From an uncultured Bacilli bacterium (GTDB lineage Bacteria > Bacillota_I > Bacilli_A > RF39 > UBA660), in contig CANRAH010000001.1 of the NCBI GenBank assembly GCA_947628565.1, forward strand, positions 124,001 through 188,000: a stretch of 64,000 nucleotides of DNA, written 5' to 3'. The notes under the pieces are model-generated. The model did no database searches, was not told where the DNA came from, and saw only the letters and a list, made by a program, of their open reading frames with translations. This document shows, one piece after another, positions 44,159 through 52,755 of the stretch (the stretch's first letter is position 1; each line of letters starts with the position of its first letter). The position numbers and the translations under genes were made by a program.

Positions 44159-44759
44159 ATCTATTGTAATATTCAACAATTAGTGAGTCGTTGATTTCAC
44201 CATTTAATTCAGATCTTTCTGGATATCTTACATAAGTAGCAACCATTTTAGCATCATCATAAGTAATAAAATCAACACGCTTATTTAAAGCTTCTAAAGA
44301 AGACTTAACAATTTTAAGTTCTTTATCAGTTTCTTTAAGTGATATTAAATCTCCAGGTTTACATCTATAAGATGGAATATTAACTTTTTTACCATTAACA
44401 GTTATATGCCCATGGTTAACTAGTTGTCTTGCACCTTTTCTTGTAGTTGCAAATCCGATACGATATACTAAATTATCTAATCTACTTTCAAGTAATTTGA
44501 ATAAGTTTTCACCATGAACACCTTTCATTTTACCAGCATCTTCAAAAGTGCGTCTAAATTGCTTTTCGTTTAATCCATACATAAATCTAACTTTTTGTTT
44601 TTCTTGTAATTGAACACCATAGTTAGATAATTTTTTTGCTTTTTTACTTCCATGTATTCCAGGTGCATAAGGTTTTTTTGCAAGTTCTTTTCCTGTTTCC
44701 AAAGTAGAAAAGCCTAAACGACGACTAACACGATAACTTGAGTCTGTGTATCTTGACAT
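44157..44759 (-). CDS. rpsD: 30S ribosomal protein S4
   Basis: 200 residues. [34 protein letters not shown] and the S4 RNA-binding domain ([38 protein letters not shown]) are unmistakable. There is no Cys4 zinc site, so it is the zinc-free form. S4 nucleates small-subunit assembly and in Bacillota represses its own mRNA through the leader. It stands alone with its own promoter and long leader, as in Bacillus. Confidence 0.96.
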   Translation of the reverse strand: MSRYTDSSYRVSRRLGFSTLETGKELAKKPYAPGIHGSKKAKKLSNYGVQLQEKQKVRFMYGLNEKQFRRTFEDAGKMKGVHGENLFKLLESRLDNLVYRIGFATTRKGARQLVNHGHITVNGKKVNIPSYRCKPGDLISLKETDKELKIVKSSLEALNKRVDFITYDDAKMVATYVRYPERSELNGEINDSLIVEYYNR

Positions 44760-44903
44760 AAAATTCTCCTTTCTTACGAAAAGAATATCTTTGCCTAGTT
44801 ATAGGGTGTTTATTTTAATATGTTCGCTATAAAGCAAAAGTTACTAATAAACCAAATTGGAACAAACACGTTATAAAAATCAAAGATTGCTTCTTAATTC
44901 GTA
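44760..44903 (-). ncRNA. Long 5' leader of rpsD, probable S4 autoregulatory leader
   Basis: About 140 bases lie between a consensus promoter and the rpsD ATG. AATCTTTG near the 5' end can pair with CAAAGAT close to the Shine-Dalgarno, compatible with the pseudoknot-type Firmicutes S4 leader. The structure is inferred by eye only. Confidence 0.5.
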
Positions 44904-44908
44904 AACTT

Positions 44909-44937
44909 ATTATATTATTAATTTTATGTAATGTCAA
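44909..44937 (-). promoter_or_regulatory. Consensus promoter of rpsD
   Basis: On the minus strand TTGACA (44937-44932) and TATAAT (44914-44909) are both perfect and exactly 17 bases apart. This is the strongest promoter seen in the window, as expected for a ribosomal gene. Confidence 0.85.
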
Positions 44938-45007
44938 GATAAATATTATAATAATTAAGTATTTACAAAGGTATTTATAAATTGTTATAATTAAATAGGA
45001 GGTTACT

Positions 45008-46012
45008 ATGACACAATTTGATAAAGATTATTTAGATTTATGTAAAAAAATATTAAAAGAAGGAATTGAAGTTGAAAATAGAACAGGAACAAACACGGTA
45101 AAAATACCTAGTTATAATTTTCATTTTAATTTACAAGAAGAATTTCCAATACTTCAAAGTAAGCAATTATATTTTAAAAATGCCATTACAGAAATGCTTT
45201 GGATATATCAAGCAGCAAGTAATGATGTAAGTTTTCTTAATGAACGTAATAATCATATATGGGATAAGTGGAAAATTGATTCTGATGGATTTTATCGTGA
45301 ATATTATGAAAATACAGATATTATAAAAAGTGAAAAGTATTATGGGATAGAATATGCTGGAACTATTGGTTCTGCATATGGATATGTTGTACGTCTATAC
45401 AATTTAATGGAAAGAGTACTTAATTTAAAAGATAATCCTAACGATAGAAGAGTAGTTATATCATTGTGGCAAGAAAATTGTCTAGATAAAGGAGTATTAC
45501 CACCTTGTGTTTGGTCTAGTGAGTGGGATGTCACAGATGGAAAACTTAATTTACTTGTTCATCAAAGAAGTTGTGATGTAGCTTTAGGCCTTCCATTTAA
45601 TGTAACTCAGTATGCAACTCTTCTTACTTTAGTTGCAAATTGTTTAGGATATCTTCCCGGAACAATTGATTGGTCTATTAAGGATGCACATATATATGTA
45701 GATTGTATAGATAAAATAAAAGAACAAATTAGTAGATATGATACATATTTAGAATTAAAAAAGAAAACTAAAAGAGAGTTAATTGAACTTAAAAGAAAAT
45801 TAGAAGATGAACAATTTGAACATTCTATAACGGAGTATAATGATTTAATGTTGAGATGTATAGATTTACTTGAAACTAAAGAAAAACCTTACCTATGGAT
45901 AAATAAAGATATTAAAGATTTTTATAAGTATGATAATTCACGAGAATTAAAAGATATAAAAGTAAAACAATATAGACATTTAGGAAAACTAAAATTTCCT
46001 GATGCTCATTAG
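45008..46012 (+). CDS. thyA: Thymidylate synthase
   Basis: 334 residues. The start DLCKKILKEGIEVENRTGTNTVKIPSY, active-site LPPC (Cys167), and HQRSCDVALGLPFNVTQYATLLTLVA are ThyA signatures. The enzyme methylates dUMP to dTMP with methylene-tetrahydrofolate. The His that commonly follows the catalytic Cys is Val here (CVWSSEWDV). The protein is longer than the common 264-residue form, with a Lys/Glu-rich insert (about 248-285) near the C-terminus. folA follows after 5 bases, a standard pairing. TAGGAGG precedes the ATG. Confidence 0.92.
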   Translation: MTQFDKDYLDLCKKILKEGIEVENRTGTNTVKIPSYNFHFNLQEEFPILQSKQLYFKNAITEMLWIYQAASNDVSFLNERNNHIWDKWKIDSDGFYREYYENTDIIKSEKYYGIEYAGTIGSAYGYVVRLYNLMERVLNLKDNPNDRRVVISLWQENCLDKGVLPPCVWSSEWDVTDGKLNLLVHQRSCDVALGLPFNVTQYATLLTLVANCLGYLPGTIDWSIKDAHIYVDCIDKIKEQISRYDTYLELKKKTKRELIELKRKLEDEQFEHSITEYNDLMLRCIDLLETKEKPYLWINKDIKDFYKYDNSRELKDIKVKQYRHLGKLKFPDAH

Positions 46013-46017
46013 GTAAT

Positions 46018-46509
46018 ATGAATATAAGTTTAATAGCTGCAGTAGGTAAGAATTATGAATTAGGTAAAGATGGTAGCTTAATTTGGAAAATTAAAGAAGA
46101 TTTAAACTTTTTTAAAAATACTACAATTAATCATACAGTAGTAATGGGAAGAAAAACATTTGAGTCGTTAAATAAACCACTTAAAGATAGAGAAAATGTT
46201 GTAATAAGTAAGACTTTAAAATATAATGATAAAATAAAAATTTATAGAAGCATTAAAGAATTTTTAAACGCTTATAATGATTTTTTTGATGAAATATTTA
46301 TAATAGGTGGTGAAAGTATTTATAAATCTTTTATAGATATATCAAACAAAATATATTTAACGGAAATAGATAGTTCTTGTAAATCTGCCGATACGTTTTT
46401 TCCTAGATTTGATTTGCAAAATTGGGAAAAAGAAGAAAGCAATGTTTTAGTAGAAAATGGTATCAAATATAAGCATGTGTTGTATAAAAGAGATTATAAG
46501 AAAATATGA
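46018..46509 (+). CDS. folA: Dihydrofolate reductase
   Basis: 163 residues. SLIAAVGKNYELGKDGSLIWKIKEDLNFFK contains the substrate site, with Asp at the catalytic position (KEDL), and VVMGRKTFESL plus IIGGESIYKSF are NADPH-binding motifs. It regenerates tetrahydrofolate after the ThyA reaction, and the gene follows thyA directly. Its stop overlaps the next start by 4 bases (ATGA). Confidence 0.93.
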   Translation: MNISLIAAVGKNYELGKDGSLIWKIKEDLNFFKNTTINHTVVMGRKTFESLNKPLKDRENVVISKTLKYNDKIKIYRSIKEFLNAYNDFFDEIFIIGGESIYKSFIDISNKIYLTEIDSSCKSADTFFPRFDLQNWEKEESNVLVENGIKYKHVLYKRDYKKI

Positions 46510-47000
46510 ATGAATATAAAATTGTAACAAAAGTAGAATATAAAAAAAATAAGAATAAATATCTTAAAATGATAAAAGATTTGTTTGAAAATGATAATTC
46601 TAAAATTGCAAATTTAAAAGAAATAAAAAAACATTTAAATTTTATATTTAATATGGGAAATACAAATGATTCTATGCTTATTTTATATTTGCAAAATGGT
46701 AAAATTATTTCAATGGTTAATTTTTTACAATATGATACTATTAATAATTTTTGGTGCTTATTTAGTTTGTTTACATTAAAAGAAGAAAGAAAAAAAGGTT
46801 ATGGAAGTCAAATATTAAGGTATGGAATCAATGAAGTAAAAAAAAGAAAAGCTAAAATTCTTATATCTGGAATTGAAATAGATAACAAAGTATCAATTAT
46901 GTTACATGAGAAATTAGGTTTTTCTTTTTCAGGAAAAATGTGGGATGAATTAGCTATTGGATTTCCCAAAAATCATTTGGGATATATTCTTAAATTTTAA
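46506..47000 (+). CDS. GNAT-family N-acetyltransferase
   Basis: 164 residues. The acetyl-CoA-binding loop appears as LKEERKKGYGSQILRYGI (R-x-x-G-x-G/S type), and VSIMLHEKLGFSFSGKMW is the usual C-terminal strand-helix. The substrate is unknown. It is translationally coupled to folA, so it belongs to the thyA-folA unit. Confidence 0.75.
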   Translation: MNEYKIVTKVEYKKNKNKYLKMIKDLFENDNSKIANLKEIKKHLNFIFNMGNTNDSMLILYLQNGKIISMVNFLQYDTINNFWCLFSLFTLKEERKKGYGSQILRYGINEVKKRKAKILISGIEIDNKVSIMLHEKLGFSFSGKMWDELAIGFPKNHLGYILKF

Positions 47001-47032
47001 TTTACATTATAGAAACATTTAAAATTATTGAT

Positions 47033-47054
47033 AAAAGGGACATATGTCCCTTTT
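47033..47054. terminator. Perfect palindromic bidirectional terminator
   Basis: AAAAGGGACAT and ATGTCCCTTTT form an uninterrupted 11-bp inverted repeat between convergent genes. Confidence 0.85.
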
Positions 47055-47069
47055 ACTATAATAAAAAAA

Positions 47070-48281
47070 TTAATTATATATACTTTTAGTTAAATCACTA
47101 ACAGCTGTTAAAATATAAGATACTTTGTACCAAGTTTTATAATCTACTATACCCGTTTTGGGTAAATTAAATACTTCTTGAAAAGTTTCAACAGCTATTT
47201 TAGTTGATTTGTCAAAATATCCATTAGGATTTGATATTATGGGTATTCCAGGATAACTACTATGAATATAGTTTAATGCGTTTTGAAGAATATAAACATC
47301 CATACTGCAATCATTTAACGATAAGGATTTATTAAAAGAGTAGGGATAATTTTCTATAATTTTAGCTTCATATATATTAATATTTTCTCCATAATAATAT
47401 TTTAAAATTTCTATATCTGTTAATCCTTTATCCCCAAGATCTTTTGATCCCCATTGACTTAAATATCCTTCCTTATTTATATTACTTTTATAAAGAGCAA
47501 GTAAAGGTTCCATCCTAATTCCTTTTTTTATATAATTTCTAAAAATATCATCAACAATATTTGAAATAGGTTCAAATATTGTACCATTCACTGTATATTT
47601 TTGGTCATAAGTTGGAGAAGAAGTTATTGTAAAATCATATCCACGACTTTTATACCATTCTGTATATATACGATTTAAAGTAAAAGATATAATTGCTAAA
47701 ACATTAGCTTTTATAGTTTCTTTAGGCCAGGTACTATATATCTCACTGCTAGCTACATTTTTAATGTAATCTATAAATGGAACTTTATAATTTTTTGCGT
47801 TATCTGATGGTATGCCATCGTGAACTATAATTTCATTTGGAATTACCACCTCTTTTAAAACTATTGGAGATATATTTTGATTATTATCATTATCTACATT
47901 TTCCATTTGATTATAATTTCCCCAAAGTACATTAGGTGTTATTTTTGATGTATCAGTTATACCTTCATCTATAGATGTCATATATACATTTTGTATAGAT
48001 TTAATTCCATCAAAAATTTGAACACCATCTATATTAGTTGTTGTAAGACCTAAAGCTTCCACTTTAATATCATAAGTTTCATAAGGTCTAACTTCCTTTT
48101 GATTTTCTAGTGAATAATTTTTATCAACTGTATCTAAAGATATGATATCCGTTTTACCATCGCTGTTAGTTGTTCTTTCAGCAATTATATTATTATCCTT
48201 TAAAATTGTAACTAAAGCATTTTTTATTGGATTTGCTATAGTACCACTATAAACATTTACCTCTAAATATCCTTTTTTCAT
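47070..48281 (-). CDS. Cell-wall protein: carboxypeptidase-regulatory-like, SpoIID-like and peptidoglycan-binding domains
   Basis: 403 residues from the ATG at 48281, whose GAGGTG site would be covered by the upstream in-frame ATG. Residues 1-100 look like a CarboxypepD-reg beta-sandwich (KGYLEVNVYSGTIANPIKNALVTI). The middle (about 165-290) has SpoIID/LytB-like features (EIYSTWPKETIKANVLAIISFTLNRIYTEWY). The C-terminus is a PG_binding_1 domain (DVYILQNALNYIHSSYPGIP...FDKSTKIAVETFQEVFNLPKTGIVDYKTW). Similar proteins occur in Clostridia. It is divergent from the next gene, which has the same binding domain. Confidence 0.7.
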   Translation of the reverse strand: MKKGYLEVNVYSGTIANPIKNALVTILKDNNIIAERTTNSDGKTDIISLDTVDKNYSLENQKEVRPYETYDIKVEALGLTTTNIDGVQIFDGIKSIQNVYMTSIDEGITDTSKITPNVLWGNYNQMENVDNDNNQNISPIVLKEVVIPNEIIVHDGIPSDNAKNYKVPFIDYIKNVASSEIYSTWPKETIKANVLAIISFTLNRIYTEWYKSRGYDFTITSSPTYDQKYTVNGTIFEPISNIVDDIFRNYIKKGIRMEPLLALYKSNINKEGYLSQWGSKDLGDKGLTDIEILKYYYGENINIYEAKIIENYPYSFNKSLSLNDCSMDVYILQNALNYIHSSYPGIPIISNPNGYFDKSTKIAVETFQEVFNLPKTGIVDYKTWYKVSYILTAVSDLTKSIYN

Positions 48282-48346
48282 ATTACACCTCATTAAATTA
48301 TACTAATAAAATAAAAATAAATTAATATAATTTGGTGGGTGATTAT

Positions 48347-49048
48347 ATGTATAATAACTTATATTTCAATAATACTATTGAGGATATAAAAATTCTTCAA
48401 ACAAAACTAAAGGAATTAGGATTTTTTAATCCAGTTGTTAACGGTAAATTTGATCTTGCAACAAGCATAGGTGTTAAGGAATTTCAAAAATATGCAAATA
48501 TAGATGATACTGGAATAGTAAATAATGAAACTTGGAAATTGTTAAATGACTATACATCTAAAGCTGCTCCTATAATAAATATTTTTCCTACTTTAAAAAT
48601 AGGAGATAATAATTCATATGTTGCTGATTTGAAAACAAAATTAAAAGCTCTTTTATATTATACGGATAATATAAATAATACTTTTGATTTGGAACTTGAA
48701 AATGCCGTTAAAAGATTTCAGTATAATAATGATTTAACAGCTGATGGAATAGTAGGTAGTTTAACTTGGAATAGATTAAATTCATTATATGAAAATTTAA
48801 ATGAATGCGCAACAGAAAATAATGTGGATGATATCTTTGTAGATATATATACAGTAAAAAGTGGGGATACCCTTTATTCTATAGCCAAAAAATTTAATAC
48901 GACAGTAGATGATTTAAAAATATTAAATAATTTAACTAGTAATCTTTTAAATGTTGGAATGGTTTTAAAAATTCCAACACTTAATGACGATAATTATATT
49001 GAATATACTGTGAAAAGAGGGAATAGAGTTTTTATGGGGAATAAATAG
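48347..49048 (+). CDS. Peptidoglycan-binding/LysM protein, 3' end replaced by a mobile element
   Basis: 233 residues as it stands. Two PG_binding_1 domains (about residues 5-65 and 80-145) are followed by one LysM motif ([16 protein letters not shown]) and the first four residues of a second (YTVKRG), then ten foreign residues and a stop. ATG 48347 follows GGTGGGTG. The missing LysM repeats continue in the same frame at 51600. Joining codon 224 (AGA) to 51600 gives [11 protein letters not shown], a perfect LysM start. So this is the 5' part of a split gene; the truncated protein may still bind wall. Confidence 0.82.
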   Translation: MYNNLYFNNTIEDIKILQTKLKELGFFNPVVNGKFDLATSIGVKEFQKYANIDDTGIVNNETWKLLNDYTSKAAPIINIFPTLKIGDNNSYVADLKTKLKALLYYTDNINNTFDLELENAVKRFQYNNDLTADGIVGSLTWNRLNSLYENLNECATENNVDDIFVDIYTVKSGDTLYSIAKKFNTTVDDLKILNNLTSNLLNVGMVLKIPTLNDDNYIEYTVKRGNRVFMGNK

Positions 49049-49073
49049 TATATTAAAAAATTATATTAAAACA

Positions 49074-49082
49074 TGATATAAT
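49074..49082 (+). promoter_or_regulatory. Extended -10 promoter of the RdgB gene
   Basis: TGATATAAT (49074-49082) is a TG-extended -10 box with no clear -35. It lies 19 bases before the start and inside the element, so the cargo gene brings its own promoter. Confidence 0.6.
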
Positions 49083-49101
49083 CTTTATAGGAGGAAATTT
49101 T

Positions 49102-49719
49102 ATGCAAATAATTTTTGGAACAACTAACCATCGAAAAACGGAGGATTTACAAAATATTATTAATGAAATGAATTTAGATTTAGAAGTATTAAGTATGAAA
49201 GACATTGGATGGGATAGAGGAGAAATAGAAGAAATTGGTTCCACTATTGAAGAAAATTCATTAATTAAAGCGAATGCTATTTTATCTTTTTGTAAAGATC
49301 ATAATATCAAAAATCCAATTATAACGGACGATGCAGGATTATTCGTGAATGCTTTGAATGGAGAACCAGGTGTTTATACAGCAAGATATGCTGATGATGA
49401 ACTTTCATTAAATCCTAATTTCCCAAAATATCAATGTGTTATAAAACTATTAAATAAATTAAATGGTGAAAAAAATAGAAACGCGACTTATAGATGTTGT
49501 GTTACTGTTATGCTACCAAATGGTGAATATCATCAAGAAATTGGAGAAAGTAAAGGTTCTATTTCAGAAAAAATAATCGGTGAATTAAAAAAGCCTTATT
49601 TTTATTCAGTATTTATTTTAAAAGGAACTAATGTTGCTTTTAATTCTTTAGAAGGAAAAGAGCTAAATAATACATATAGATACAATGCGTTAAGAAAATC
49701 TTTAAAGAAAATTAAATAA
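49102..49719 (+). CDS. RdgB/HAM1-type nucleoside triphosphate pyrophosphatase
   Basis: 205 residues. IIFGTTNHRKTEDLQNI is the N-terminal substrate motif, and TDDAGLFVNALNGEPGVYTARYA is the catalytic Asp-Asp region of ITPase/RdgB proteins. They hydrolyse ITP, dITP and XTP to monophosphates and keep damaged purines out of DNA. The C-terminus normally has a SHR motif; here NTYRYNALRKSL replaces it, so the substrate may differ. TAGGAGG precedes the ATG. It lies inside the serine-recombinase element, where a housekeeping-type pyrophosphatase is unexpected. Confidence 0.82.
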   Translation: MQIIFGTTNHRKTEDLQNIINEMNLDLEVLSMKDIGWDRGEIEEIGSTIEENSLIKANAILSFCKDHNIKNPIITDDAGLFVNALNGEPGVYTARYADDELSLNPNFPKYQCVIKLLNKLNGEKNRNATYRCCVTVMLPNGEYHQEIGESKGSISEKIIGELKKPYFYSVFILKGTNVAFNSLEGKELNNTYRYNALRKSLKKIK

Positions 49720-49730
49720 AAAAATTAATC

Positions 49731-49767
49731 ACATCCTAAAAAATTGGTATTTAGGATGTTTTTTTGT
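49731..49767 (+). terminator. Terminator of the RdgB gene
   Basis: ACATCCTAAA (49731-49740) pairs perfectly with TTTAGGATGT (49750-49759), followed by seven Ts. Confidence 0.88.
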
Positions 49768-49846
49768 TTTAATTTGTAGATATTATACATCAATATTACT
49801 AAGTTAAAAGTTAAAACCATAAAATTTATTGGAGGTATAAAATTCT

Positions 49847-50026
49847 ATGGTTAAATATAGTATTAATTTAAAATTTAAAGAAGAAGGAAAATCTTTAAAC
49901 GAAATAATAACTAATGTATTAAAAATAGAATTAGAAAAACATGTTTATACGACTTGCAATATTTTAAATAAGGAAGTACCATTAAAATCTACTCAATATT
50001 CACAAAGTGAAAGGAGTATGAATTAA
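49847..50026 (+). CDS. 59-residue protein upstream of the serine recombinase
   Basis: A short frame with GGAGG 11 bases before ATG 49847. The N-terminal half (KEEGKSLNEIITNVLKIELEKHV) is helical; the end is polar. No family recognised. Its stop is 5 bases from the recombinase ATG, and AAAGGAG inside its 3' end probably serves the recombinase. Small ORFs in this position occur in several TnpX-type elements; a directionality or regulatory role is possible. Confidence 0.6.
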   Translation: MVKYSINLKFKEEGKSLNEIITNVLKIELEKHVYTTCNILNKEVPLKSTQYSQSERSMN

Positions 50027-50031
50027 GACTT

Positions 50032-51588
50032 ATGAATAATAGTTTTAATGTAGGACTTTATATAAGATTATCAAGAGATGATGGAAATATAGAATCTGAT
50101 AGTATTGTAAGTCAAAGAAGTTTGCTTAAAAGATATATTAAAGAAAATAATTATAGTTTAATAGAAGAATATGTTGATGATGGATTTACAGGGACTAATT
50201 TTGAAAGGCCAGCATTTAAAAAAATGATTAAAGATATTGAACTTGGTAAAATAAATATGATTATTACAAAAGATATGTCAAGATTAGGTAGAGATTATAT
50301 TGGAACTGGTGAACTTATTGAAAAATATTTTCCAAATAACAATGTAAGATATATAGCAATTAATGATGGAATAGATACATTCATAGATAATACTAATAAT
50401 GATATAGCACCATTTAAAGCCATAATGAATGATATGTATGCAAAAGATATTTCTAAAAAGGTTAAAACTAGCTTACATTCAAGAATGAAAGATGGTTTAT
50501 ATGTATCTGGTAGATGTCCTTTTGGCTATATGAAAGATCCTAATAATAAAAATCATCTAATAATAAATGAAGAACAAGCTAAGACTGTTAGGCTAATATT
50601 TTCTTTAGCACTTAAAGGAAATACCTATCATTATATTGCCGATGAATTAACAAAACGAAAAATTAAAACACCTGCATCTTACTACAATTATGTTTGGAAT
50701 ACAAAGTGTAGTAGCAAATGTGTTTCACAGGAACAAGGTGTATGGGTTGATACAACAATAAAATCAATATTAATTAATCAAATTTATGTAGGTGACTCAG
50801 TTCAAGGAAAAACTAAAAAGATAAATTATAAACTTAAAAAGACAGTTAAAAATAATCCTAATGATTATATTATTGTTGAAAATACACATGAAGCAATTAT
50901 TGATAGGGATACTTTTGAGTTTGTTCAAACACTCCTTCCTAAAAATGTAAAAAGGCCAGAAAAGAAAAGATTTTATTTACTAGATGGACTTTTATATTGT
51001 GGAGATTGTAAACATAGAATAACAATAAGATATCAAAATAAGACAGGTAGAAGTTATACTACTTGTGATTATTATAGAACATATTCTAAGTATCATGTAT
51101 GTACAACTCATACTAATAATTATGAAATACTTGAAAAAATCATTTTAGATAATATTAAGGATGTATGTAGAAAATATTTAGATAAAAATAAAATAAAAAA
51201 TTCTATTGAAAATATAACTTTTGAAGATAATAGTTTAATCCTAAAAAAACAAATTGAAAGTCTAGAAGTAATCAACAACAAATTAACAGAAAATTTAGAT
51301 AAAACTTATATGGATATGTTAAAAGGTATATTAGACGAATCACAATATTTAAGAATCGGCGAAACCATAAAAAGAGAAATAGAAAACAATAAATCAAGTA
51401 TTGATAATCTAAAAAATGAACAAATAGATTCAAGCAAAATGGATAATAAAAAACTAGAAAAATCTATTGATAAATTTTTATCAATAGAAAATCCAACTCG
51501 AGAATTAATAATAAATTTAGTTGAAAAGATCTATATCTATCAAGATAAGAGGGTAGATGTTATATTTACATTTAAAAATACTACATAA
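50032..51588 (+). CDS. Large serine recombinase (TndX/CcrB-like) of the small element
   Basis: 518 residues. The resolvase domain begins VGLYIRLSRDDGN with nucleophile Ser14, and ITKDMSRLGRD and the recombinase domain (GRCPFGYMKDPNNKNHL) follow. A zinc ribbon (CGDCKHRI, then CDYYRTYSKYHVC) and a coiled coil (about 395-470) complete the usual large-serine-recombinase layout. It presumably inserted and can excise the element at the AGGG core. It lacks the N-terminal extension and LysM insert of the ICE recombinase. Confidence 0.9.
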   Translation: MNNSFNVGLYIRLSRDDGNIESDSIVSQRSLLKRYIKENNYSLIEEYVDDGFTGTNFERPAFKKMIKDIELGKINMIITKDMSRLGRDYIGTGELIEKYFPNNNVRYIAINDGIDTFIDNTNNDIAPFKAIMNDMYAKDISKKVKTSLHSRMKDGLYVSGRCPFGYMKDPNNKNHLIINEEQAKTVRLIFSLALKGNTYHYIADELTKRKIKTPASYYNYVWNTKCSSKCVSQEQGVWVDTTIKSILINQIYVGDSVQGKTKKINYKLKKTVKNNPNDYIIVENTHEAIIDRDTFEFVQTLLPKNVKRPEKKRFYLLDGLLYCGDCKHRITIRYQNKTGRSYTTCDYYRTYSKYHVCTTHTNNYEILEKIILDNIKDVCRKYLDKNKIKNSIENITFEDNSLILKKQIESLEVINNKLTENLDKTYMDMLKGILDESQYLRIGETIKREIENNKSSIDNLKNEQIDSSKMDNKKLEKSIDKFLSIENPTRELIINLVEKIYIYQDKRVDVIFTFKNTT

Positions 51589-51599
51589 AAAAAATATCA

Positions 51600-52031
51600 G
51601 GGGATACCCTTTATTCTATCGCGAATAAGTATAATATAGCAGTAAGTGATATTAAAAATTTAAATAACTTAACAAGCGATATTTTAAATATAGGACAAAT
51701 TTTGAAAACACCGACAAGTAGTAATGAAAATTACATTAATTATATTGTTTTAAATAATGATACCCTTTATTCTATTGCAAAAAAGTATAATGTGTCTATA
51801 GATACAATTAAGAGCCTAAATAATTTGTATACAAATTTAATTATACCTGGTCAAGTTTTAAAAATTCCAACATCATCAAGTGAAAATTATATCGAATATA
51901 CAGTAAAAAATAATGATACTCTTTACTCGATTGCAAAAAGATATAATACAACTGTAAATAATATAAAGTTATTAAATAATTTAACAAGTAATTTCTTAAG
52001 TGTAGGTATGTTATTAAAAATACCTGTTTAG
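51600..52031 (+). pseudogene. 3' part of the interrupted LysM-repeat gene
   Basis: Frame-continuous coding for three LysM motifs ([33 protein letters not shown]), each about 45 residues and each ending in LKIP or LKTP. There is no start codon or Shine-Dalgarno at its beginning. It is the missing end of the gene at 48347; together they would give about 367 residues. A shorter protein might be started at ATG/TTG 51700-51702, but without a ribosome site this is unlikely. Confidence 0.8.
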
Positions 52032-52311
52032 TATAAATAATGTGATTAAATTTAATGTAAAATTACGAATGCTTATATTATAAAACTTAATTTAATGTTA
52101 TAATAAATATAAGGTGAGTTAATAATTAATTTTAATATTATTTTTAACAAATTGTGGAATTTACAAAGAAACATATAAATATAAAAAATTGCATCTAATT
52201 TAGATTTTAATATATATTTAAAAACTTAATATCGGTTTAATGATCAAAATATAGTTTTTTATAATGATACTAAAAATGGAAAGAAAAATTTGTAAAAAGG
52301 AGAAAATTAAA

Positions 52312-52752
52312 ATGGAATTATATAAGAGTAAAAATTGGAATGTTATTTTTTGCGATTGGTGTCAAGAGTTTGTTGGATATTGTATTATAAGTAGTAATAA
52401 GGAAACATTAAGTGATTTATCTTATGAAGAATGGATAGAATTAGGAAAATTAGAAAAAGAGCTTGAAAGAGTGTGCAAAAAAGTTTTTAAAGCTACTATG
52501 TTTAATTTTGCTTGTTTAATGAATAATGCTTATAGGGATAATGAAACACCACACGTTCATTTTCACTTCATACCTAGATACAAGGAAGAAATTAATATTT
52601 TTAATAAAAAATATAAGGATAAGCATTTTGGATATAATATGTGGAAATGGGCATTAAGTAAAGAAGAAAGCCAAAAAGATATTTTTTCAAAAGAAGAAAG
52701 ATTAGAAATATTTAAAATGATGAAGAAAGAATTTAATATGGAGCGTGAATAA
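52312..52752 (+). CDS. HIT-family protein
   Basis: 146 residues. HVHFHFIPRY near residues 83-92 is the HIT motif (HxHxH), used to hydrolyse or transfer nucleotidyl groups. ATG 52312 is chosen because AAAGGAG lies at 52296-52302; an in-frame start 48 bases upstream lacks one. The N-terminus (YKSKNWNVIFCDWCQEFVGYCII) is typical of bacterial HIT hydrolases with unknown substrate. It heads a same-strand cluster. Confidence 0.78.
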   Translation: MELYKSKNWNVIFCDWCQEFVGYCIISSNKETLSDLSYEEWIELGKLEKELERVCKKVFKATMFNFACLMNNAYRDNETPHVHFHFIPRYKEEINIFNKKYKDKHFGYNMWKWALSKEESQKDIFSKEERLEIFKMMKKEFNMERE

Positions 52753-52755
52753 ATA

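Larger units (their letters stand above)
49019..51602. mobile_element. Compact serine-recombinase element (about 2.58 kb) inside a LysM gene
   Basis: The left junction reads GTGAAAAGAGGG/AATAG and the right one AATATCAGGG/GATACCC, sharing AGGG (49018-49021 and 51599-51602). Host coding sequence stops making sense after the left AGGG and resumes in frame after the right one. Contents: an RdgB-type gene with its own promoter and terminator, a 59-residue ORF, and a serine recombinase whose stop lies 11 bases from the right core. This is what serine-integrase insertion predicts. Confidence 0.75.

Noticed and set aside
51700-52031. Independent small LysM protein starting near 51700
   Set aside because: The LysM frame continues upstream to the element junction, and no Shine-Dalgarno is present, so it is better read as the 3' part of the split gene.
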